Below, in pieces: positions 23,960 to 33,281 of a stretch of DNA of 37,833 nt. Each line of letters opens with the position of its first letter. The stretch's first letter is position 1. The translations under genes were made by a program, and so were the position numbers. The DNA comes from Bacteroidetes bacterium GWA2_40_15 (GTDB lineage: Bacteria; Bacteroidota; Bacteroidia; Bacteroidales; VadinHA17), in assembly GCA_001768195.1 (NCBI GenBank), contig MENI01000042.1, positions 1-37,833 on the forward strand, read 5' to 3'. Below the pieces are notes generated by a model. The model saw only the letters and a program-made list of their open reading frames with translations, searched no databases and was not told the DNA's origin.

Positions 23960-26086
23960 CTATTTTCTGATTATTTCGAATACTGCACCATCATATTCTT
24001 TATCAAGTGTCACTCTGAATCCTTTCTGTAATAGTTCCTTGCCGGTTGAATTCATAATCAGATCTCCTGATGGGGCTTTCCTTACCTCATAAACAAAAGA
24101 AGGGTTCAGGAACTTTACTGTCACTGTCCGCTGACTCTCAGGAGAACCCTGCCTGAAAATACCAACAATGCCACCCGATTTTGTATCGGAATTAATACGC
24201 TGATAGCCATCCCAGTTTCCTTCTGCCGGTTCCCCATACCCCTTCAGGTCCTGCCTGAATAACATATAATCGTGTTTCTCCTGTGCTTTTCTCATCCAGT
24301 CGGCCCAGCTCTTCATCCTGATCCTCTCATCTTTACTCAGTTTACGGGGATCGCCGAGGACAATCGGCAGGGAACCGTTAAGTGACATTAATGATAATTC
24401 AAATTCCGGATCTTCAAAATGCTGGTTTCCTATAACCATAGCTGTTGCAGGGATGACCGGAGATCTCCACCACGACATATTCCTTACCCTGAGTGATCCG
24501 TCAGGAACTTTTTCAGAAAAGTTTGACAGCCAATTGCCTTCGGCATGCTTGCACATGTCGAGGTCGATAAGCTGCAACGCGCCCATGGTTTCGAAGGTGC
24601 AGTCAATAAAGAGGTTTGGCGCCTCCCGGTGAAGGTCGTCAAATAGTCTCCATGTACGCTGATACATCTCCAGCATCGACTCATTCCTGTCCTTATGCAT
24701 TGGATGATCCTTTGCATGACAACCTGATCTGGTCTTATCGGTTGTATAAGCTCCTGTTGCTACAGCAAAATCACCTTTTATGTACTCAAGCCCATGCTCT
24801 TTCACCAGGCTGAGAATCACTCCTTTAATATGATCGTACCAGCCTGTTGTCATGCACATCGAATAGCTTTCCCATCCATACATCTTATCAAAGTCGGCAT
24901 GAAGGCTTATAGGAGTGCCGTCGGCTTTTCGTACAAGCCACTCAGGATGCTCCATATATACTTTGCTCTTCGACTCGGCTGCGCCAAGACTGATCCACAA
25001 TCCCGGTTTCATTCCCTTGCTTTTAATATAGTCGAATACAGGTTTGAGTCCGTTTGGAAATTTTTCCTTATTAATTCCCCAATCACCATAGTTGTCCTGC
25101 CATCCGTCATCTATTATAAACTCTTCTATACCACATTCGGCTGCTGCATCGGCCAGTTCATAAATCAGCTTTTCATTTATATTATGAAGGAACGGTTCCC
25201 ATGTATTATAAATAAATACAGGTTTTTTGGGGATCAGGCTCAGGCGGATTCCCATATGAAGACGGACATAATCGCTGACAGTTGTATTTAATACTTCAAA
25301 CGGATCGCTGCTGTTTTCATAAATTGCAGTAAAAACCCAGGTACTCTCCCATTGTTCTGCCGGTGCTATCCATTTACGGAATCCATAATTCTGGTCGGGA
25401 TGTGTTAAACCTGTCGTAAATTGCTGAGGTTTGAGGAAAGCGGTGGATCGTTTCATAACTCCGGGCGCTTCATTGCCGAATGCAATTCCCCTTCTGTTAC
25501 GGAATTGGTGCGCCACTACCACAGGATCATAACACTCTCCCACATAAGGTCCAAGGGCTTTCTGCCTTGCATATTCATGCATTATCCAGGTATGTGTACC
25601 ATCATCACCGCTGAACTTTATGCTTTCAATATCGAGGGCTTCAATCCTGATTTCATTTTTTCCTGTGTTCTGAATGGCAATTTTTTTCCTTACAAGCGGA
25701 AGACCGGGATAAAGCAGATATGTTAAACTTATCCTCAGACTTTTTTCCGGATGATCAAGAATCACTGTTGCGCCGGCGCCTCCCAGCTCACCTTTGATTA
25801 TTCTGACATCTACTACTTTCCATTTGTCGGTGCCGGTATATGCCTTCCCATCAACCTCGAATGAGAATTCCAGAGAACCATCTGCGAGGTATTCTGACTT
25901 ACCTCCCTTCAGCATCATACTCTGTGAGACTATACCTCCCTTATCAGCATTGAGGTTGATTACACGTTTTATTACATCGTTATCAAGTATAAGCTTTTCT
26001 TCGGCCTGATTGGCAAACTTTTGCCCGGCAAGGGGTACAAACAGAGAGAAGCATAATACGGCTGAGAAAATAAACCGGGTTCTCAT
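23960..26086 (-). CDS. GH36-type alpha-galactosidase, secreted
   Basis: A 708-residue protein with a signal peptide (MRTRFIFSAVLCFSLFVPLAG). An N-terminal beta-supersandwich (about 30-290) is followed by a TIM barrel (about 290-610) with FIYNTWEPF, EEFIIDDGWQDNYGDW, GLWISLGAAES and the nucleophile region YIKGDF (D439), then a C-terminal sandwich. GH36 enzymes hydrolyse alpha-galactosides with retention. The acid/base is not assigned from sequence. Length matches the family. It is the first gene of the eight-gene minus-strand operon. The weak TATATTTA (reverse of 26111-26119) is a possible -7 element. Confidence 0.85.
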   Translation of the reverse strand: MRTRFIFSAVLCFSLFVPLAGQKFANQAEEKLILDNDVIKRVINLNADKGGIVSQSMMLKGGKSEYLADGSLEFSFEVDGKAYTGTDKWKVVDVRIIKGELGGAGATVILDHPEKSLRISLTYLLYPGLPLVRKKIAIQNTGKNEIRIEALDIESIKFSGDDGTHTWIMHEYARQKALGPYVGECYDPVVVAHQFRNRRGIAFGNEAPGVMKRSTAFLKPQQFTTGLTHPDQNYGFRKWIAPAEQWESTWVFTAIYENSSDPFEVLNTTVSDYVRLHMGIRLSLIPKKPVFIYNTWEPFLHNINEKLIYELADAAAECGIEEFIIDDGWQDNYGDWGINKEKFPNGLKPVFDYIKSKGMKPGLWISLGAAESKSKVYMEHPEWLVRKADGTPISLHADFDKMYGWESYSMCMTTGWYDHIKGVILSLVKEHGLEYIKGDFAVATGAYTTDKTRSGCHAKDHPMHKDRNESMLEMYQRTWRLFDDLHREAPNLFIDCTFETMGALQLIDLDMCKHAEGNWLSNFSEKVPDGSLRVRNMSWWRSPVIPATAMVIGNQHFEDPEFELSLMSLNGSLPIVLGDPRKLSKDERIRMKSWADWMRKAQEKHDYMLFRQDLKGYGEPAEGNWDGYQRINSDTKSGGIVGIFRQGSPESQRTVTVKFLNPSFVYEVRKAPSGDLIMNSTGKELLQKGFRVTLDKEYDGAVFEIIRK

Positions 26087-26155
26087 AAATAAAACATTTT
26101 AGTCTTTAATGTAAATATAGCCTATTTTGATAAATGGAATCATGACCAGCCCTTT

Positions 26156-26174
26156 CCAAAATTTGGTATATTTG
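26156..26174 (+). promoter_or_regulatory. Candidate promoter and short palindrome ahead of the MORN gene
   Basis: TATATTTG (26167-26174) matches the Bacteroidota -7 consensus exactly, but no TTG lies at the right -33 distance. The palindrome CCAAAATTTGG (26156-26166) abuts it and could be an operator. Confidence 0.35.
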
Positions 26175-26212
26175 TTGCAGTATATTTAAAATATCTGGAA
26201 AAGGATTAAGTG

Positions 26213-26881
26213 ATGATAAATAGAATTATGTTACTCCTTGTTATGCTTTCGGGCAATCTTCTTTATGCACAGGAGACCGACTGTAAAGTGTTAGCACCAA
26301 GGATATCAGGCATTTACCGTGGAGAATGTAAGAATAGTCTGGCGCATGGCAAAGGTATTGCCCAGGGGATTGACATGTATGAAGGAGAATTCAAAAAAGG
26401 CTTGCCGGAAGGAATGGGTGTTTACAATTGGGCTGACGGATCATATTATGAAGGATACTGGAGACAGGGGCTGCGGGATGGATCAGGCATTATGACATTC
26501 AGTCCTGATTCGATAGTAAGAGGATTCTGGAAAGCTGATAAATATGCTGGTAAAGAAAAAATCAAGCAATACGAAGTAACCCAAAGCAGGTATGTTGCCC
26601 GGTCCTCATTCAGCAGAACAGGAAATACTCCGCTTCAGGTAAAAGTTAAGCTCACCCTGGGCGGAGTACCTAACAATACAATTCAGGATTTTTCGATGAC
26701 TTACAGCAGTGGCGAAGAGTTCCGGCTTGGAACTGCATACGGCATTCAGAATGTCACATATCCTTTAACAGTTCGCATGCAGTACCGGACATGGAATGTA
26801 ATGCGTACCGTAATGACCGATGTTACATTTGAATTCAGGATCAATGAACCAGGTTCATGGGATGTAAATATCCAGAATTAG
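26213..26881 (+). CDS. Secreted MORN-repeat protein
   Basis: A 222-residue protein from the ATG at 26213. An in-frame GTG at 26210 is less likely, and AAAAGGA at 26199-26205 is well placed as an RBS. A signal peptide (MINRIMLLLVMLSGNLLYAQ) precedes three MORN repeats (about 35-110: GIYRGECKNSLAHGKG, MYEGEFKKGLPEGMG, YYEGYWRQGLRDGSG) and a beta domain (about 145-220) of unknown type. MORN repeats serve in binding or bacterial envelope functions. The gene is divergent from the galactosidase operon and convergent with the MFS gene at 26978. Confidence 0.85.
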   Translation: MINRIMLLLVMLSGNLLYAQETDCKVLAPRISGIYRGECKNSLAHGKGIAQGIDMYEGEFKKGLPEGMGVYNWADGSYYEGYWRQGLRDGSGIMTFSPDSIVRGFWKADKYAGKEKIKQYEVTQSRYVARSSFSRTGNTPLQVKVKLTLGGVPNNTIQDFSMTYSSGEEFRLGTAYGIQNVTYPLTVRMQYRTWNVMRTVMTDVTFEFRINEPGSWDVNIQN

Positions 26882-26889
26882 TAATAAAT

Positions 26890-26976
26890 AGTTGGCAGTT
26901 GGCAATTAGCAGTTGGCAATTGAAGAAAGTTGGCAGTTGGCAACTAGCTCCTAGTCCTGCGCCCTGCGCCCTGAGC
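26890..26976. repeat. Two heptamer tandem clusters between convergent genes
   Basis: Units AGTTGGC and variants (AATTAGC, AACTAGC) recur eight times at 26890-26917 and 26928-26948. Then CCTGCGC is repeated three times (last copy CCTGAGC) at 26956-26976. The array begins 9 nt after the MORN stop and ends next to the stop at 26978. Confidence 0.75.
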
Positions 26977-26977
26977 C

Positions 26978-28174
26978 TTACTTCACCACTCCGATCTCCT
27001 TTTTCTCCCTGAAGAAGAATATAAAGCATATCAGCACTGCTACAGCAATGTATGCAGGTATAAACCATATGTTGCGCCATTGGTAGACCTGTCCTGTGGA
27101 ATAATATGTTGTTACAAAACCGGAGAACCATGTGCCTATAAACATGCCGAGACCGTACGTAACAAAAGTGAAAAGTCCCTGTGCTGCACTTTTAATTCTT
27201 TCATTCGATTTCTTTTCCGTATACATATATCCTGTAACAAAAAAGAAGTCGTAACAAACTCCATGCAGTATTATCCCGGCATAAAGCATCCAGAGGTTAG
27301 TTCCCATATTGCCGTATGCAAAGGCCAGATACCTGAGTATCCATGCAGTCATCCCGATAAGCAGCATTTTTTTGACACCGATCCTGTTAAACAGGAATGG
27401 GATAGCCAGTATGAACAGAGCCTCTGATATCTGCCCCATAACCATCTTACCGGCTGTGTTCTCCATTCCCGACTGGTTAAGGTAGAGGTTGGCAAATCCG
27501 AAATAGAATGAGAGCGGGATGCATACAAAAATGGCAGCAATAAAAAAGATCAGATACGGTTTGTCTTTGAATAGAACCAGTGCATCGATCCCCATTACTG
27601 ATTTTGCCGATGATGCAGCTTTTTCCTGAGCAGGTGTGTCGGGTAGCATAAAACTAAATATGCCCAGTCCGAACGACACAATAGCAGCCATATAAAAAGT
27701 AAGAGGAGTTTGTTCAATACCGAGTATGGAGATCATAAAGCCTGAGATCACCCATCCGACAGTCCCGAACACCCTGATAGGCGGGAATTGTTTCCCGATA
27801 TCGGTCATCTGGCGGAATGCCACGCTATTTGACAGGGCGATGGTGGGCATGTATGCAAGCGAATAAAGCAGAATGATCCAGTAGAATGCCCCGTTGGTCG
27901 TGATCCTTGAAGCAAGGAAAAGCAGTATCCCGCCAATAATATGAAGCAAGCCCATTACTTTCTGGGCCGCAAAAAACCTGTCTGCAACCATCCCGACAAA
28001 GAATGGGGATATCATTGTAGCTATCGCAAGCGCACTGTATGCAGCGCCGATCTGAATGCCGGTCGAGCCAAGATATTTCGACATAAATGTTCCCATTGTG
28101 ACATACCATGAACCCCATATATAGTACTGAAGGAACATCATGGAGCTAAGGATGATGCTGGTCTTTGGTTTCAT
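26978..28174 (-). CDS. MFS symporter of the nucleoside:H+ (NupG/XapB) type
   Basis: A 398-residue membrane protein with about twelve helices. Family features are MMFLQYYIWGSWYVTMGTFM at the N-terminus, ATMISPFFVGMVADRFF, PPIRVFGTVGWVISG, and LHGVCYDFFFVTGYMYTEKK near 310. Many Bacteroidota members sit beside sugar-processing genes and are thought to carry sugars or nucleosides. It follows the NapH-like gene by 59 nt and is the third gene of the FAD-oxidoreductase operon. Substrate unknown. Confidence 0.88.
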   Translation of the reverse strand: MKPKTSIILSSMMFLQYYIWGSWYVTMGTFMSKYLGSTGIQIGAAYSALAIATMISPFFVGMVADRFFAAQKVMGLLHIIGGILLFLASRITTNGAFYWIILLYSLAYMPTIALSNSVAFRQMTDIGKQFPPIRVFGTVGWVISGFMISILGIEQTPLTFYMAAIVSFGLGIFSFMLPDTPAQEKAASSAKSVMGIDALVLFKDKPYLIFFIAAIFVCIPLSFYFGFANLYLNQSGMENTAGKMVMGQISEALFILAIPFLFNRIGVKKMLLIGMTAWILRYLAFAYGNMGTNLWMLYAGIILHGVCYDFFFVTGYMYTEKKSNERIKSAAQGLFTFVTYGLGMFIGTWFSGFVTTYYSTGQVYQWRNIWFIPAYIAVAVLICFIFFFREKKEIGVVK

Positions 28175-28233
28175 AATGCTGGTGTTAAGAAGTAAAAATT
28201 GCGTTCGGGTAATATATCATTCAGGTCTCATAG

Positions 28234-29421
28234 TTAGCTTAATATTTTCAAATCTGCAACAGGGGGTGTGATTAAAATACAATCCTGTGGGCAAACTACC
28301 GCGCATGCCCCGCAGCCAACACATCTCTTAAAGTTTATAACCGGCACTGTATTTAAAATATTCCCGGAAGCAACAAAATCAATTGCTTCGAATTTGCATG
28401 ATTCCTTACATTTTATGCACTCTTTATTGTTTAAGAGCAGACAGTTTTTAAGTTCAATCTCTGCTTTTCCGATAAACAATTCAGCTTTTGCCTCAACGCT
28501 GAAGAGAGATATAGCACCGGTAGGGCACACAGTGCTGCAGAGATTACATGATTCAAGACAGTAGCCGTCAACGAATATCAGTTGCGGTGTCATCCAGGCG
28601 AGTGGATAAGCAGTATCAGTAACAGGTTTAATAATGTTTGTAGGACATGTCCTGGAACAACTGCCGCACCTGCAGCAAAGGAGGTTAAACAAATCCGGAC
28701 CGGCCGAAGCAGGCGGCCTTATAATGGTCTCTCCTTCGGATCTGAGAATTCGTGGTACCATAAAACCAGCCAGCAATCCTGCTCCGGCCATCACAAAATA
28801 GCGCCTGCCGGAGTCAGGTACAGACCTGCCCGGTTCATCCCTGACTGTTAACTTCCGCACCCCGCTTCTTACATCATCAACTGCCAGCTGAAGTCCCCCG
28901 AGCGGACATATCTTTTTACACCAGATCCCCGGCAGAAAGAGATGCATCAACAGAAGACCCGGAAAGAAATCATAAAACAGGATCTTAACGGGAGTAAATC
29001 CGCCTGAAAATATGGTAAAAAAGCCATTGAATATTGCAAGGGGATCAAAAATCACAAAGAGTGGTATTCCGACAAGAGAAGCAACCAATGATGTAATTGC
29101 CAGCCACTTACCAAAATCTGGCACTTGTCTGTATGAGTATGTCTTTCTGCTGAGACCGGAGACTTTATCACAACTCCAGCCAACAGGGCACAGATTATTA
29201 CAAAACCATCGTTTCCTGAATAAAACAAATAACAGAATAATGAGGCCAAGGCTGTTAAGAAAAACCAATGATTTAAGCGCGAATACCGAATTTAGCATAA
29301 TAAAAGGGCTGAGCCAGAGATATATTCCAGTCCACCCTTTCAATGAAAGGGGAAGAGCCAGAATCACCGCAACCATAAAAGATAGTGTCCGCAGATTTAA
29401 GATTCTGACAATATTTTTCAT
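28234..29421 (-). CDS. NapH-like membrane iron-sulfur protein with ferredoxin domains
   Basis: A 395-residue protein. An N-terminal part has four or so membrane helices and two cytoplasm-facing CxxxCP pairs (C74-C78, C168-C172), as in NapH/NosR-type quinol proteins. A second hydrophobic stretch (GRRYFVMAGAGLLAGFMVP, about 205-223) resembles an internal signal. The C-terminal part carries at least four cysteine clusters: C252-C255-C259, C292-C295-C299, C335-C338-C342 and C367-C370-C373-C377. It probably passes electrons between the quinone pool and the FAD oxidoreductase whose gene overlaps it by 4 nt. The reading of directions is inference. Confidence 0.85.
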   Translation of the reverse strand: MKNIVRILNLRTLSFMVAVILALPLSLKGWTGIYLWLSPFIMLNSVFALKSLVFLNSLGLIILLFVLFRKRWFCNNLCPVGWSCDKVSGLSRKTYSYRQVPDFGKWLAITSLVASLVGIPLFVIFDPLAIFNGFFTIFSGGFTPVKILFYDFFPGLLLMHLFLPGIWCKKICPLGGLQLAVDDVRSGVRKLTVRDEPGRSVPDSGRRYFVMAGAGLLAGFMVPRILRSEGETIIRPPASAGPDLFNLLCCRCGSCSRTCPTNIIKPVTDTAYPLAWMTPQLIFVDGYCLESCNLCSTVCPTGAISLFSVEAKAELFIGKAEIELKNCLLLNNKECIKCKESCKFEAIDFVASGNILNTVPVINFKRCVGCGACAVVCPQDCILITPPVADLKILS

Positions 29422-30764
29422 CCAAGAAATGCTCCCTGCTGAATAAGTACCTTCTTAAGTTCTTTTATATCAATATCTTTCACACTGCTGTTATTCTTAA
29501 CAGCCAGTCCCGCAGCAGTTCCGGCTCCATGTCCGGTAACAAGACAGGTACCGATAATTCTCCCGTCTTCAACAAGCTCCCTTTCAAAACAGAAACAACG
29601 TCCGGCTACAAGAAGGTTTTCTGTAAGCTTAGGAAGAAGTGACCGGTAAGGGATCTGCCAGAAAGGGCGCTTTGATGATGGTATCTTTTTCCCTTTGTAA
29701 AGTACCGGTGTCCAGGAGCCGCTTAATCCTATCACATCATCGAATGATCTGTAGGTCATCGAATCTTCAAGGGTAAGCCTGTATTCCCCGTCTAAAATGC
29801 GTGACATCCTGACTCCTATCTGGGAAGCAGTATCGAGAAGGAACACCTCTTCATGTCCCGGGGTCTGCCTGATCTTTTGAACATTATTCCAGATCTCCAT
29901 CCGGTAATCGGATTGAAGCTGCGACAGGTTTTCTATATCAAGTGCATCCTGGTTCTCCCTGCCCCACATGTTAACCCAGTTCACTCCCGGTATGGGTGTC
30001 GGGCCGCCTGTATTCATTTTAACATATCCGGGTTTATCAGTTTTAATACGATCGATGTTTCCAAGCCTATGAACAAGGCCGATAGCATACTGCATAACAT
30101 CGTAATTCTCTCCGGCCATGTGAAAGATATCTCCATCACCTGTACAATCAATAACTACTTTTGTAAGAATGGCCATTCTGCCGGATTTGCTTTCGATATA
30201 AACTCCTTTGATCACATTGCCATCCATTATAACATTCGCACCCCAGGTGTGGTAAAGCATTTTAACGCCTGACTCGCGTATCATCTCCTCCAGCACGTAT
30301 TTGGCCGCCTCCGGATCCACAACCGGGCTTTCCTCATGAATAGACATGCCAAGATCAACAAGTCGTTTCGACATCTCACCTCCGATACCAAAAATAACCT
30401 GTTTTCGCCGCTTCTGCTTATCTGCCCCATGTGTTGAAAGAAGAGGAAGTACCAATCCTCCGGTCCAGAGTCCGCCAAGGTGATTATATCTCTCCACAAG
30501 GTAAGTTTCAGCTCCTGTGCGGCTTGCTGCTATTGCCGCTGCTGCTCCGGCAGGGCCTCCCCCTATAATCAGAACATCCGTTTCTGCCAGTATGGGGATC
30601 AATCGCTCAGGTTCTCTTATGGTTCTTCCGTGTGATTCAATCACCGGAATAATGGTTCCTGATTTTTCTGCAGAAGATGGTTCAATCCTCCGCTTGCATC
30701 CCATACCAAGGGTCAAACCACCTCCGGTTATAAGGACTTTTGTAAAGAAATCTCTGCGTTTCAT
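29418..30764 (-). CDS. Exported FAD-dependent oxidoreductase
   Basis: A 448-residue protein. A Tat-like signal (MKRRDFFTKVLITGGGLTLG) ends with a possible lipobox C23. The FAD-binding motif GGGPAG lies at 68-73 with E91 as the ribose-binding acid, and the C-terminal NLLVAGRCFCFERELVEDGRI closes the flavin site. It belongs to the FAD_oxidored (PF12831-like) family, whose members act on sugars or cyclitols in several Bacteroidota. Its last 4 nt overlap the start of the NapH-like gene, so the two are probably one electron-transfer unit: oxidation of a periplasmic substrate linked to quinone reduction. Substrate unknown. The 195 bp upstream (30765-30959) shows nothing recognisable. Confidence 0.85.
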   Translation of the reverse strand: MKRRDFFTKVLITGGGLTLGMGCKRRIEPSSAEKSGTIIPVIESHGRTIREPERLIPILAETDVLIIGGGPAGAAAAIAASRTGAETYLVERYNHLGGLWTGGLVLPLLSTHGADKQKRRKQVIFGIGGEMSKRLVDLGMSIHEESPVVDPEAAKYVLEEMIRESGVKMLYHTWGANVIMDGNVIKGVYIESKSGRMAILTKVVIDCTGDGDIFHMAGENYDVMQYAIGLVHRLGNIDRIKTDKPGYVKMNTGGPTPIPGVNWVNMWGRENQDALDIENLSQLQSDYRMEIWNNVQKIRQTPGHEEVFLLDTASQIGVRMSRILDGEYRLTLEDSMTYRSFDDVIGLSGSWTPVLYKGKKIPSSKRPFWQIPYRSLLPKLTENLLVAGRCFCFERELVEDGRIIGTCLVTGHGAGTAAGLAVKNNSSVKDIDIKELKKVLIQQGAFLG

Positions 30765-30959
30765 GTTTGTGAATTCTGGCTTTTAGATATAGGACATTTA
30801 TAAGACCAAGTTAATATTTATCCTGATTAGTTGAATTGCGGCAATGACTATTTCTCATTCAGTGATCATCAGATTTTTGTATGTATCTTCATTTTTTTAG
30901 CCAGGTTTGATAAGGAAAAATAACAGTTGTCAGAGAGGCTAAATCACAAATCCATATGG

Positions 30960-31469
30960 TTATTTTGCGTTTTCCTTCAACTCAAGGAATCTTTTTTTCA
31001 TTGATTCAACATTCCGGACGGAGCTTCTGTCATTTATTGCATTTGAAACTTCAAAAGGGTCCTTTACCAGGTCAAAAAACTCTTCAAAATCATAATGAGG
31101 CCATAGTATGTATTTTTCTGAATGAGTGACCAGAGCCTCCGAAGAAGGGATTCTCTCTTCATTTGTAACATAAGGATGTTCATAAAAGAAATCCTTACGC
31201 CAGTCCACTGGTTTTTCTTCCAGATACAGATCTGAGAAATCCACCCCCTGCATTCTCTGTGGTACAGTAAGACCGGTTGAAGCAAGGATAGAAGGGGCAA
31301 TATCAATATTAAGAATAAACTCATCATTTATGATATTCCTCCTGTTCTCAGAAAGACGCGGATCATGCACAATAAGAGGGACCTTAATTGATTTCTGGTA
31401 AGGGTACCATTTATCAGCCAGTCCATGCTCTCCATGAAAATAGCCATTATCGCTCATGAAAATTATCAA
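30960..31469 (-). pseudogene. C-terminal fragment of a type I sulfatase
   Basis: The 169 residues start at a TTG codon and begin IIFMSDNGYFHGEHGLADKW, the late metal-site region of S1 sulfatases, and continue through PLIVHDPRL and a C-terminal region ending LKDPFEVSNAI. The N-terminal half with the CxPSR formylglycine cysteine is absent, so it cannot be active alone. Immediately upstream on the minus strand it abuts the end of the propeller fragments (YYSYF, then a TAA), so a deletion junction lies near 31475-31490. Confidence 0.75.
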
Positions 31470-31483
31470 TATTTTATAATTTT

Positions 31484-33281
31484 TTAGTAGTCATTTGGGA
31501 TACCCTCAAAATTTTGCAACGGCTTCACAAAATAATCAGTTGTCCTTATCGTGCTTAATCCTCCTTTATGTCCGATCCATATATTATAATGATCATCAGA
31601 GATTAAGGAGTAACAATAATCTGATAACAAACCCTGCTTTGTTGTAAGGTAAAGTATTGAATCGAAGTCAATAATAAAAACACCATTGCCTCTTGATGCT
31701 ACCCAGATCCGTGAAGCGTCATCCTCACACACAGAACCCAGTGTCAGAATTCCGGATCCTGTACTAAGCGGGATCCTGGTGATCTTCCCATCCTGCATAT
31801 ATGATATAATACTGCTGTTTGTACTTATCCATAACCTCTCCTCCTTATCCAGAAACAGGCTATTTACGGAGTTATGAGGCAATCCGCCCTGGTTAATGGA
31901 ATACCAGTTAAGGGTATTTGTCACAGTATTAATATTACATAATCCTTTTTTTGTACCTGCCCACACCCGATCATCTTCCTGTTATCGTAGTTACAGAGTT
32001 TTCAAGAGTTCCGCTACCTATGGCGTATCTTGATAATTTCTCTTTACCCGGATTAAGTACATACAGTCCGTTTTTATAAGTTCCAACCCAAACCGATTCT
32101 TCTCCTGATTTATAAATTGCCGTAACTGTATCTTTGAGCAATCCTGAGTCACTGGTGAAAAAACTGACTACCTTACCTGTCAGACGGTCTGTTTTTAAAA
32201 GACTGTTCCCCGTACCTATCCACAAATACTGATTGTCTGAACATATAGCAAAAACAGTGTTCCCATACCTGTTCCTGTCAAAAGTCTGATTAGAAAACAG
32301 TCTTGGATTAATCTGAGTCAGACCCTCTCCATAGTTTCCGCTCCAGATATTCCCCTCAAGGTCTTCATATACAGTTTTAACATTGTCTGTAACAAAACCT
32401 GATGATTTATTGAAAAGAACTATTGTTTTTTCACCGTCAGGGCCGGGGATAAGTTTTATCAGACCATTTTTGAATGATCCTATCCACAGATTTGCCTGAT
32501 TGTCCTCACAGAAGCTCTGTACATCAGTAAATTTAAAAACATCATCTGTCTCTATCTTCTTAACAGTGAACAGAATGCCGTCCTTTTTGAGTGTATATAT
32601 TCCTTCTTTTTCAGTGACAATATAGAATCCCGATCCGTTCCTCACTTTCTTAATTACCGGGACTTTAGATACCGGAATATTATCAATTATCTGAAGCACA
32701 TCTGTTCCCGGTGTTTTACCGGGCTTTCCAGACAAAAGACCCGATCCGCTTCCAATAAGTAATTCATTATCATTTATAAAAGCGAAGGAATGTATCGATT
32801 GATGATCGGGGAATATATTACTTTCAAAACGGATCTCTCCCCTTTCAAGTCTGAATAGTCCATCAGCAAGTGTACTTACCTATATCCGGCCATCAGGACT
32901 TTTAGCAAAATGAGTTATGGAACTTAGTTGTCTCCCGTTGTAGTTTACCGGTTTGAATTTTTTCCCGTCAAACCAGGTTATTCGTCCATTCCTGTGACCA
33001 AACCACAGACAGCTACCATCATCAATAGCTGACGTAATGAAATTATCTGCCACCGAGTCAGGGATTGTAAATGTTTTAAAAGTGAAAACATTGTACTTTG
33101 ATAATCCGTCAGCTGTACCAATCCACAAATAACCCTGTGACTCTTGTATTGTAGAATATACATAAGGAGCTGCCAATCCCTCCGATGAACTGAATGAACG
33201 AAAATTATAATCCTGCGGATCCGCATTAATTACAGGGAGTGATATGGTTAACAATAAAAGTATTATTCCCTTAAAATTTCT
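31484..33281 (-). pseudogene. Two-component-system-type propeller sensor, broken by stop, frameshift and truncation
   Basis: Residues after a second signal-like stretch (FKGIILLLLTISLPVINA) carry propeller blades: GYLWIGTADGLSKYN, CLWFGHRNG, LWIGTGNSLLKTD, VWVGTYKNGLYVLNP and IWVASRGNGVFIID. The expected GRIWVSTLADG is broken by TAG at 32880-32882 (Trp to stop). A one-base shift occurs near 31975, at TITG-EDDRVWAGTKKG. The frame ends at 31484 with no Y_Y_Y, kinase or AraC part. Such sensors usually control glycan loci. The start is fused to another gene's frame at about 33281. Confidence 0.7.

Noticed and set aside
24794-25291. 165-residue plus-strand ORF
   Set aside because: It lies wholly antisense to the alpha-galactosidase coding region, with no domain or RBS, so it is a shadow frame.
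30960-31469. A short active sulfatase starting at TTG
   Set aside because: The formylglycine motif and half of the metal site are missing; it is a fragment.
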